Shown in pieces: positions 1 through 8,502 of a DNA stretch of 17,497 nucleotides (position 1 is its first letter; each line of letters opens with the position of its first letter). The stretch lies in contig NQMI01000223.1 of NCBI GenBank assembly GCA_002270565.1, positions 1 through 17,497 of the forward strand, read 5' to 3'. The stretch comes from Stenocarpella maydis (Eukaryota > Ascomycota > Sordariomycetes > Diaporthales > Diaporthaceae). The position numbers were made by a program, and so were the translations under genes. Below the pieces are notes generated by a model. That model was not told the DNA's origin and ran no database searches. It was given only the letters and a program-made list of their open reading frames with translations.

Positions 1-1189
1 TTATTTTTAATTAAATTTATTAATTTAAAATGTAATGATTACAGCTAGTTGTTGACTAATAAACCTAGTAAGCGGGTTTACATTTAAGGGGTATTTAAGG
101 TAGAATTACTTTAAGCAATATAATAATAGTAATCAAAAGCTATTAAAGCTATTCCTAACTAAATACTTAGATTAACTACTAAAGAGCTATCCTAAGCTAT
201 ATTATCTAATAGTAATAATTATAGGTTTATAAAATCTTTCTCTTTAGCCTAGAATAACGAGAGCATTATTCCTTAGGGCTTACTTAGAGCGTTACTTACT
301 AGGAGTGATAGTATTACTCTAACTATTTTAGCTATCCTTTTAATCTATTATATAACCTCATTAGTTCATATTATTTTCTACTAGCCTATCTAGCTAGCTA
401 ATAAGGTTTATTTGCACCTTTAGGGAACTAATATTTAGTCCCTAGTTCTATTCTTATTATATTTATAATATTATTCCCCTCCTTCATTACTTTTTCATTC
501 TTAAAAAGCTTATCTAGTATATTTCCTCTTTTCTTTATTATCTGCTTTCCTTTTATATAAATTTTAGTAATTTAATTATAGTATTATATATAGAGAAGCT
601 ATATTTTAAGAAATCAAATGAATAAGATTATTCTTTTACTTTAATTACGTCCCTAGATTTTAAAGTTATACTTTATATATTCTATAAGAAGAAAAAGTAA
701 TCTTATTAGATAATGAAAGGAGTATTCTGCTATTCTGCCTATATTAAACATAATAAGAAGTATAATAGTTTTAGGGTTCTTATAAATACCTATAAGTTAT
801 TTTTCTGTTATAGTATAAGTATTTAGCTAATCTTTCTTAGTTTCCTATATAATTGCTAAAAAAAAAGAAGCTTTATACTTAAGTATTTAAGGCTTAAGAA
901 GCTTTTTATAAGGCCTATTATTAAATGAATAAGGTAATAGTGCAATTAAAATAATTATACTTATAGTAGGAATCCTTAGTATATTATAGTACTAGGTTAC
1001 CAAATACGGGTTTAATAGATTTAGATAAGTCTAATGAATCTAAGCGTTTTAAGTATATTAATGCTATTAATTTATCTATAGATACAGAATTTAAGGCAGC
1101 CTTTAAGCTCTAATAGAGCAGTAGTTTTAGTATTACAGATTAGAGTATTATAATAAAGAGTACTAATATAGGAGTTTCTAATTAATTAT
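1..1189. other. AT-rich decayed DNA, no gene recognised
   Basis: This stretch is very AT-rich and TpA-rich, and all six frames are broken by frequent stops. It lies just beyond the chromodomain end of gypsy copy A, so it probably holds that element's 3' tail and 3' LTR, but I could not find LTR ends, a polypurine tract or a matching LTR elsewhere. On the plus strand about 1024-1210 reads as a protein-like stretch with a few stops, but it matches no family I know. Region call is sound; its identity is unknown. Confidence 0.6.
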
Positions 1190-2400
1190 CTAGTAGTATA
1201 CTTAAATTACCTTTAGATCATTTGCTAGGTTTTTAGTAGATTCTTATAAATTATTCTTTTATATCCTTTCCATTTAACTAGATATTTTATAGTATTATTA
1301 TGTATTTTATGGTTAAGGATCTTTTTCACTTTAAATTCTAGTTTATAGTTATTAAGTTTTATTTCTATTCCTAGTTTTACTAATTTAGATGCTAGTTTTA
1401 ATATAAAGATATAGAAGACTGGGGGGATTCTTATTTATTTAGGTAGTATAAGTTTATACTTAGTTTTTAATATTTGTTTCTTGAATTAGAATGGTTTAAG
1501 TTTCTTAAAATTAATTTTATTACTAGGCTTTTTGGTTATAATTTATTTTTATAGAATAAGTAGATTATATCTCCCTTTTAAAGGTTAGTCCCTTTAACCT
1601 TTTTTAATTTATTTATTTTGCTATTTAATCTTACGTAAATTATAGGTTTAAATGGGGTTATTTCTGAATTTTCTTGATTTTCTCTATATGATCTATAGCC
1701 TTAGGTGCTTTAGTTCATTTAATAGAGGGACTATACGCTTCTGGATTAAATCCATAGTTAGTATAAAATAGTAATATATTAGTTATATATATATTTATAC
1801 TATTATAAATAAATTATATAAGTAGTAGCAGTTATACTTAGTTATCTTTCTAATAGTTGATATAGTAGTATAGATACTGTTCTGGGATCTAGTTAAGGCA
1901 TTCTATCTATCTATCTATCTATAGTATGCTATAGTTAATAGTTTATATTTAGCTCCTAGTTATCGTGTTAAAGAGGACTAGAAGTTTAATATAAATAGCT
2001 TATTTCTATTAGATATAATTTCCTTAGGTAGTCTATACTAACTAATAATGAGCCTTAGGAAGGTATAGGTAAGTTTTTCTACTATACTTACTTCCTTATA
2101 AGATATAAAGTAAGCATACTTTATAAATTTATGATAGTTTAAACTAAATACAGGGGAGTATAAAGCAAATATATTAATTTCTTATCTTAAATATTATAGC
2201 TGTTTATAAGCTTATATAACTTATGGTTATCTAGCTGCTTTATTAGAAGTACTATAATAACTTCTATAAAGCATGTCCTTATATTCAGACGGGATACGAG
2301 AGAAGAGTAAGGTTATTACTTATAGACTAATTATGTTAGTAGTACTAGTTTATAAAGTCCTTAGATAACTTTCTTCTAAAGGGCTAAGGATAGATAATAC
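1190..2400 (-). pseudogene. Gypsy copy A: integrase, GPF module and chromodomain, decayed
   Basis: This is the C-terminal part of a Ty3/gypsy chromovirus Pol, which inserts element cDNA into chromatin. Reading the minus strand: a remnant of the N-terminal zinc-finger region (about 2200-2300); a catalytic-core segment reading LPKEIISNRNKLF (about 1990-2025), where both Asp of the usual SDRD are Asn; the remains of the HPQTDGQTE motif (about 1895-1930); NYGFNPEAY (about 1741-1770); a GPF-like KLKPF (about 1480-1510); and a chromodomain with YLVKWKGY (about 1260-1290). Stops are frequent and mostly TAG or TAA at expected Gln or Trp codons. The frame also shifts near 1922-1930, and the stretch between zinc finger and core looks shortened. 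A chromodomain places it in the chromovirus lineage common in fungi. The family call is firm; the edges are approximate. Confidence 0.85.
1903..1922. repeat. (CTAT)5 microsatellite inside the gypsy integrase
   Basis: Five exact CTAT units. On the coding (minus) strand the tract covers the codons of the conserved integrase motif QTDGQTE, which here read TAG ATA GAT AGA TAG ATA GAA. The repeat may therefore be a product of RIP acting on those codons rather than of slippage; see the finding on this site. Confidence 0.9.
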
Positions 2401-2880
2401 TTGCCTTTATAATACTAAATTCCTCTAACATTTTATAAATAAAAATATTATATATTAAAGTTATCCTTATAATATCATTTAACGTTTTATATAAAGTCCT
2501 TCTAAAATAATACTTTATAGGTAGCTATAAGTTATTATTTGCTAATTCCTCTTAATAAATACTTTTAATATTAAATTAAAATAAATATTCTAACTATTAG
2601 ATCTATTATTTATTAAGTTTTATAAAGAAAATGATAATAAAGTTTAATAAACTTATTTTCATTTTATATTTCTTTTTTAAATTGGTATTAAAAAGAGTAG
2701 TTTTGGAAGAACTTATATGTTAATTTAATTAAATATATTTTATTTTATATCTTTTTATGTAAATAATATAATTTTTAATAAAATTTATAACTAGTTATAA
2801 GATTTCTTTACGCTTTTGAATAAAGTATTAATAAAAATTAATATATTCTTAAAACTCTTATATATTCTTAACAAGAATAA
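2400..2880 (-). pseudogene. Gypsy copy A: RNase H region, barely legible
   Basis: This stretch links the reverse transcriptase and the integrase of copy A, where Ty3/gypsy elements carry RNase H and a tether. In the minus strand at about 2780-2840 I can read FWEYINFYQYFIQ (Trp at a stop codon), which resembles the conserved FLGFANFYRRFI segment at the start of the RT connection domain. Beyond that the frame is too degraded to place catalytic residues. Assignment rests mainly on position between two firm domains. The distance from the RT catalytic motif to the chromodomain end, about 1.9 kb, is shorter than usual, so some sequence has probably been lost here or in the integrase. Confidence 0.5.
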
Positions 2881-3600
2881 GAATATGTTAAGTTTCAATG
2901 AATATAATTTTAAAATCTTATATTCATTTCTTTTAACTAAAAAATACATTTATGGTAATTAAATTTTTATATATACAAATGATATTTTTCTGATTTCATA
3001 AATAGATTAGCTTCTTAAATCTTCTAAACCACTTTCTTCATATGTTTTTTATGTATCTTTGGATCTTTCAAAAATTTTATAAGGATATTATTAACATACA
3101 TAATAATAAAGTAATTAAGATACTTATTAAAGATTAAGTTAATTATTTTTTCAAATGATAGTAGAATATTAGTAAGTTTAAATAATATAACTAATATCTT
3201 AAAATATCTATAGTATATTTCAAATACTATTTTCAATTTCTATTCTTTCTTAATTTAAATTAAATCATATTTATGCTTTAAATGAAGTATTATAAAATTA
3301 TTATACTTCCTTAAGTTTATCTTATAACTTCTTAATAAATAATAAACAGTAGAAGGTTTTATTTATAGTTTTTGTAATTTGTCATTAATGATTAATATAA
3401 AGTTATAATTTATTATATTTTTAAGTATAAATAAAATTAGATATCCTATAAATAATTTTAAGTATTATATATATTCTTTTTTAAGGTTATTATCAAGGTA
3501 TTTATAAAGTACCTTTAGTTATTCTTTCCTAAGTCTATAGATTTTATAAAGTTTCAATATAATATTTAGTTTACGGAAAATCTTATAGTCTTGTTTACTA
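2880..3600 (-). pseudogene. Gypsy copy A: reverse transcriptase, decayed
   Basis: Minus-strand Ty3/gypsy reverse transcriptase, which copies element RNA into cDNA. The best-preserved part is an open stretch at 3024-3236 of 70 codons. It reads YFKILVILFKLTN, the counterpart of the YEYLVMPFGLTN block, then YVNN at 3087-3098, where the catalytic motif is normally YLDD: both Asp are Asn. After it comes KDPKIHKKHMKKV, matching the KDPEEHxKHV block, then thumb sequence NLFMKSEKYHLYI (about 2960-3005). Upstream, about 3250-3600 carries decayed finger and palm segments, including YLDNNLKK (about 3490-3515). Stops are frequent. The enzyme cannot work. The 70-codon stretch is a fragment, not a small gene. 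Confidence 0.9.
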
Positions 3601-5207
3601 TATTAAGGTAAAACTATATTAAGTTATTTTTAAAAGACCTTAAAGAATTAATAGTATTCTTCTAATATGTACTTCAATTTTGAAAATATACTATCTCATT
3701 TTCTCTTTTATAATATATAAATAAACCTTTCAATTATTAATTTAATAGCTTTATATATAAAAGTTAGTATTATAAGGTTGCTTTTAGGAATATAATAATT
3801 ATCTCTAGAGTATCTAGTGCTAATTCTTTTTACTTAATAATTACTCAAATTCTGACTTTCATTATTATGTAGTCTTAGGTAATGTTATTTGCTTAATCTA
3901 TAGTAAACTATTATCGTAATATATATTTTTATTATATTTTATATTTAGCTTCATTATTATATTAATTTATACTGAACTACCTTTAAGATGCTATACTTCC
4001 TTAGGTCTACTTATTAATAAGTTTATTTAAGTACAAGCTCTACTACTATCCTTAAAAGTTAAACTTTATTATCTCTTTATATTATTTATGGCTCTTTTAC
4101 GTAATAATTAAAATATGTAGCTAACAGTTTGATTAATATATAAATTATTCTTCTTAAGTTATAAAATTGTAAATATAATATTATACTTTATTGTATTTAG
4201 AATATTAAATTAAATACTCTTATTATAATTAACAAAAGTAATTCAAAGATAATTAATCTTTATATTAATAACCTTATTATTATAAGTTACCTCTTCTTTA
4301 TTAATTATATTAAATAAACAAGAATTTATTTTCCTTTATTATAATATTTTATATTAAGTGATTACTATTAGTAGAAGGAGGTTTCTTGGGGCTTTATTAT
4401 TAATAAGTACTATAAAGGGTTATTATTAATTCATATTAAAGATCTTAAAGTATTTATATTTCCTATTTTTTATTATATAAAGAGACCTTTCTTATTCTTT
4501 ATAGCTAAGTAAAGCTTATTTAAATATAGCGTTTAGCATTTTTTACTATCTTATCTTTAATAAGAACCTTCTTAATCCTTTAAATAGCTCTTTTTATAAG
4601 TCTATATACTACTTATAGTACTATTATTACTAATATAAGATCTTTTAATGCTATATATTTGTTACTCACCGATCAAAGCATATTTATTTAGTATCTTCTT
4701 AGGTATTAATCTTAAGTCTTTTATTTAATATATACTTAATGATTATATTAAATATAATACCATTATTATTCTAGGTTTTATAAATAAATTAAAAAGTAAA
4801 TAGAGTATCTCCTATTTATATTTTCTAATTAGTTACGGCTTGTTTTATTTAAGGTTATTTTTCTGGCTTTATGAGGTTAATCTATAATAAATTAAGAGTA
4901 GTATTTCTTAAGTTTATTTTAATAGTATATTAAGTTTTCCTTTAGTTCTTATATATTTCTACCTAAGTTATAACCTCTGTATATAAGTTATTCTATAGTG
5001 TTTTAATATTATTTTAAGCTTATTAATAATACTTCTAATTCTTTTCTTAATATTAAAAATCTAATAATTTCTTTCAATCTTTTTAATTATAGCTATTATA
5101 CATTAATAGTTATAAACTAATACTTCATATCTTTTTCAAAATTGAATTATCTTATTTTATTAAATTTATTAGTATCTTTTTCCATTAAAAATTAATTTTA
5201 AAGGTTA
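3600..5207 (-). pseudogene. Gypsy copy A: upstream gag/protease region, unreadable
   Basis: AT-rich DNA upstream, in the minus direction, of the copy A reverse transcriptase, where gag and protease lie in Ty3/gypsy elements. No protease DSG/DTG or zinc knuckle could be read. Its identity as element DNA comes from nucleotide similarity to copy B: 3600-4240 matches about 6350-6980, 4373-4490 matches 14587-14690, and 4500-4740 matches about 15295-15540, at roughly three quarters identity by eye. Beyond about 4760 I cannot align the two. No 5' LTR was found, so the gag end appears truncated or too decayed to see. Confidence 0.6.
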
Positions 5208-5209
5208 TG

Positions 5210-5960
5210 TTAAACGGCTAATTAAAAATAAGATTCTCATCTTTTTAAATCTTAAATATTATTTATTTTACAATGGAATCCTTATTTTAATAGTTAGATT
5301 TTCTATTAAAGTATCTACTTTAAAATTTTAAACTCTAGTTATGTAAATAATCGTAATATTAAATTATAATAAAAATTCAATATATTTAACTTAATATTTA
5401 TTAAATACTTTAGCTATTATAAACGTTATAAGATTGTTATAATTTATATAAAGCTTAATTCATCATTTAGCTTTAATAATGTAGAATTATTCAATTTAAA
5501 ATATAAAAATTATTAATATAAATTCTTTATTTAATGAAATATGCCTTAGTTTTGAAATATTAAACTTTTTATTAAAGTTTATAATAATATAAGTTCTTTA
5601 CGTATAATATTATTTAAAGCATTTATATAAACTTTAAATTTTTTGGGAAATCTAATTTTTTTAAATATAAGGTCTTTTATAACTTTTTCTTTAAGCATTT
5701 AGAGTATTATTTATTCTTAATTCTTTTATTTAAAGCGGAGATTCTTCTTTATAAGATCTATTAAGTAGCTTAACAATCTTATTATATTATATAATAAATC
5801 ATTATTAAATTTAAAATATTTAATACATACTTTAATATTTTAATATTTATAAGAATTAGCTTTTTTAATTATACCAATGTTTTCTTTTTATATTTTAAAT
5901 CTATTTAATTTAATTATATAAATAAAATACTTAAGTTTTTATAAGTATTAATTATATGTA
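5210..5960 (-). pseudogene. Gypsy copy B: RNase H region, truncated downstream
   Basis: Minus strand. At about 5600-5700 the frame reads LKEKVIKDLIFKKI followed by FKVYINALNN, the counterpart of the block in Ty3/gypsy RNase H that ends in a catalytic VDAS: the Asp is Asn (codon at 5621-5623). Just upstream, about 5720-5800, are traces of the DLTKK..FKW segment. In the minus direction the sequence soon stops being readable, and only about 300-400 bp remain before copy A begins. Integrase and chromodomain are therefore missing from copy B. The lower edge is uncertain; a TGTTAAACGG at 5208-5217 could mark an element end. Confidence 0.7.
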
Positions 5961-6480
5961 TTTTTTAATTTTCGACATACGTTAATATCTCATAGCTTTT
6001 AGAGTACCTTCTTAATAATATTTTTATATTTTGATTATATGTTAAGGTATTTATTAAGGATGAAGTTAATTACCTCTTAACTTAATACTAAGTTATTAAT
6101 AAGCTTAAATAATATAACTAATATTTTAAAGTATTTATAATATATTCTAAATATTATCTTTTATTTTTATTCTTCTTTAATTTAAATAAGTTCATATTTA
6201 TACTTAAGGTTTAATATTATAAATTATTATACTTTTTTGATTTTTATTAAGGTATTTATAAAGTACCTTTAATTATTTTTTATTAAGTTTATAGATTTCA
6301 TAGAATCTTAGTATAACATTTAGCTTTAAGGGAATTTTACAATTGTATTAGTTATATTAAGGTAGAATTATATTAAGATGTTTTTTAAAAGACCTTAGAA
6401 ACCTAGAAGTATTCTTTTCGTATTTACTTAAATCCTAAGGACAAACTACTTAGTCTTCTTTTTTATATAATATAAATAAA
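5960..6480 (-). pseudogene. Gypsy copy B: reverse transcriptase with internal deletion
   Basis: This aligns by eye with the copy A reverse transcriptase over its whole length, at about three quarters identity. Minus-strand reading shows KIPLKLN, then EIYKLNKK and LKVLYKYLNK (about 6245-6345), the segment before the RT fingers. Near 6232-6245, copy B lacks about 165 bp that copy A keeps at roughly 3300-3470, which encodes part of the fingers and palm. The YLDD region (about 6040-6110) is too mutated to read cleanly. This copy is non-functional. Confidence 0.8.
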
Positions 6481-6990
6481 CCTTTTAGATAATAATTATT
6501 TTATTTCTATACCTCATAATTATTATTTTTATTTCTTTTAAGGTAAAAATCCTTCTTATAGTATGTCTTTCAATTTAAAGCTGCTTTTTAATAATAGCCC
6601 TTATTTTTTTAGTTATTATAGCTAAGACTTATATTATACTCTTTCGTTAATCTTTATTAAACTCGTATTTTGATATATAATTTTTAAGTAGTTTTTAATC
6701 CTTTCTAATTTCTTAATTTATATTAAATTATCTTTAAGATACTCCATTTTCCTGGTTTTTAATAAGTTTATTTAAGTATAGGTATTAGTGCTATTCTTAA
6801 GGATTGAACTTTATCTCCTTATACTACCTATTCTTTCTTTTAGTAATAATTATAAGATCTAACTAATAATTTTATTAATATAAAGGTTATTCTTCTTAAG
6901 CTATAAAATCTTAAGTATTAGCTTATATTTTCATGTATTTATAATATTAAAAGAGATAGTTGTATTATATTTAATAAATATAATTGTAAG
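6481..6990 (-). pseudogene. Gypsy copy B: upstream segment, left of the copia insertion
   Basis: AT-rich DNA matching copy A at about 3720-4249, upstream of the reverse transcriptase on the minus strand. It ends abruptly at the copia LTR at 6991. Its continuation lies beyond the copia element from 14587, where the match to copy A resumes at about 4373. No protein motif is legible. Confidence 0.7.
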
Positions 6991-7092
6991 TGTTGGCTGG
7001 GTCACGTATTGCAATACGATTGGGGGTTATGGTTAAAATTCTCTATCTAGGAGTAGTGGGTGTAGTGGGCGTAGCCCGCCAACTATCTCGGG

Positions 7093-7100
7093 CTTATATA
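7093..7100 (-). promoter_or_regulatory. TATA-like box in the copia 3' LTR
   Basis: TATATAAG on the minus strand, in the orientation of gag-pol. It supports a minus-strand element. The identical site in the 5' LTR (14468-14475) would be the one that drives the genomic transcript. Confidence 0.55.
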
Positions 7101-7170
7101 GAGGGTAGTGGTTGCTGAGTAAGCAACTACGCCCTCTGGCTACAGTATGGTGGCTGTAGCGCTAGCCCAC

Positions 7171-7190
7171 CAGTGTGCTGTTGCACACTG
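7171..7190. other. Perfect hairpin near the copia LTR edge
   Basis: CAGTGTGC and GCACACTG form a perfect 8-bp stem around a TGTT loop. The same hairpin is at 14546-14565 in the other LTR. In the element's own direction it sits close to the start of the LTR (U3). Function unknown. Confidence 0.7.
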
Positions 7191-7207
7191 CTATTGCCAC
7201 ACTGGCA

Positions 7208-7220
7208 CTCTTTTTCTTTT
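7208..7220 (-). promoter_or_regulatory. Polypurine tract of the copia element
   Basis: On the minus strand this reads AAAAGAAAAAGAG, just before the 3' LTR, where the RNA primer for plus-strand cDNA synthesis is expected. Six bases (7202-7207) separate it from the LTR edge; such tracts usually abut the LTR. CTGGCA at 7202-7207 and TGCCAG at 7220-7225 are inverted around the tract, so it could lie in a hairpin loop. Confidence 0.6.
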
Positions 7221-8502
7221 GCCAGCAACTATCTCCTCCAAAAACATAAAAAAAGTCCCAGGCGTGAGGTTAAACCCACGCTCTCACCATTTCAAGGAAA
7301 AACAAAAGAAATTACCGCATTCATCACCAAATCCCTATACCACTACTGCTTTTGGCTATACCAGTCCCTTTATTAAGTTTATTATGTATACTGTTATGCT
7401 AAGTGCCCATGAAATACAGGCACCCGGAAAGACCTGGCATATTATAGCGATCCCTGCTCCCTCTAGAAGCTAAAAGCATACAATTATATGGTCCGGCATA
7501 ATATAGTACTATTCCCATATAAAATATCCGCTCCTAATAATTTATACCGCTTATTTATTATCTCTAATACTTAAGGGTTGTAAAAGAAATGTATAATAAG
7601 GACTTATAATTCCTTCGCCTGCAGGCCATAGGTTGAATAAGGATTTGCCTGGAACTAGAATAATAATTATCTGGATACCCTAAAACTAGAATAACAACTA
7701 TTTGGCCTCCTGGACCCAGATCTCTAGACCCCCTCTCCCCCTAACTGAGTATTAATAATTAGCTAAATTAGGTATAGTGTAGATCAACTATCTTCCGGCA
7801 GCAAACATTAGCAACAGGGTTTAATAATAACTCAATTAGTAAAAGCCCTCTCTATCAGAGGCCAATATCAAGAGTTGGTAGGGGTAGAGGAAGTAATAGT
7901 TAGATTAGGTAGGGATTATAGTAAATAGCAATAAATAGTATATTAAAGCTAACTTCTCAGCAAATGCATAGCAAAGCGTACACTATCCAATGCCGCTTTA
8001 GGTAAGTATATAAAACACACATTAAGCAAGAGTCAAGACCATGAAATCTCAACCGGGAACGCTTAATACAACACAGCTGGTAACTTAAGTGCCCGTAGGA
8101 TAGTGGTAACCCTTATTACCTAAACCCTTAGTACATAGGCACTACTATAAAAATCTTGGCTATAAGATCTCGCCCTTAGGATGGATTTAAACCATAGATT
8201 GGCCAACTATATAATTCCTTAGGGTAAGATATAGGTAACTAATTAATAGGGATATAAAGTTTTGCTGGTTACTAGTACTATATAATCCCTTTTTTATATC
8301 TCAGGGTACTTATTAACTGCCATCCGGGGCTTAGGGTGGTAATGATTGGTGGTCCTCCCCCATGGGGTAGGGCGGCGTTAGTGTGCGTGGCTTTGCTGAC
8401 CAAGTTGCATTGGTTAGTTAACTGCCGTAGGTTGTGGTCTTTGCTGGGCAAGTCAGCGTATAGCTATTCTTATAGCAATTGTTATAATCCCTTGCATAGT
8501 AT
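7221..8502. other. Copia 3' non-coding region
   Basis: About 1.3 kb between the pol stop and the polypurine tract. It holds no supportable gene. Roughly 7221-7470 is GC-balanced and rich in CpA, showing little RIP. The rest is mixed, with clean patches at about 8030-8110 and 8300-8470. Short open frames here (for example plus strand 7147-7473, which begins inside the LTR) have no recognisable domain and look accidental. A long segment after RNase H is unusual enough to note, but I see no captured gene in it. Confidence 0.65.

Larger units (their letters stand above)
6991..7201 (-). repeat. Copia 3' LTR (211 bp)
   Basis: Directly repeated at 14366-14576. The two copies differ at three positions, all G/A: 7006 (G here, A at 14381), 7031 (G here, A at 14406) and 7082 (A here, G at 14457). 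On the minus strand a TATATAAG box lies at 7093-7100. The LTR keeps many CpA and TpG dinucleotides, unlike the pol region, so it shows little RIP. It contains several hairpins: one at 7101-7136 (arms 7101-7116 and 7122-7136, one bulge), one at 7139-7160 (GCTACAG with CTGTAGC), and one at 7171-7190 (CAGTGTGC, TGTT loop, GCACACTG). Confidence 0.95.

Noticed and set aside
1024..1210. Plus-strand protein-like stretch (FKYINAINLSIDTEFKAAFK)
   Set aside because: Several stops, no family recognised, and no supporting context; not enough to call a gene remnant.
3024..3236. Independent 70-residue minus-strand gene
   Set aside because: It is a fragment of gypsy reverse transcriptase with a YVNN motif; similarity continues on both sides past the stops.
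5208..5217. TGTTAAACGG, identical to the start of the insert at 14691, as a second LTR of that family
   Set aside because: The match is only ten bases and the following sequence shows no visible similarity. It may mark an element edge but cannot be called an LTR.
7173..7376. Plus-strand 67-codon open frame overlapping the previous one
   Set aside because: Shadow frame in the same LTR and 3' non-coding DNA, with no motif.
7147..7473. Plus-strand 108-codon open frame
   Set aside because: It starts inside the copia LTR, runs against the element's coding strand through the polypurine tract, and has no recognisable domain. GC-balanced DNA easily gives a frame this long.
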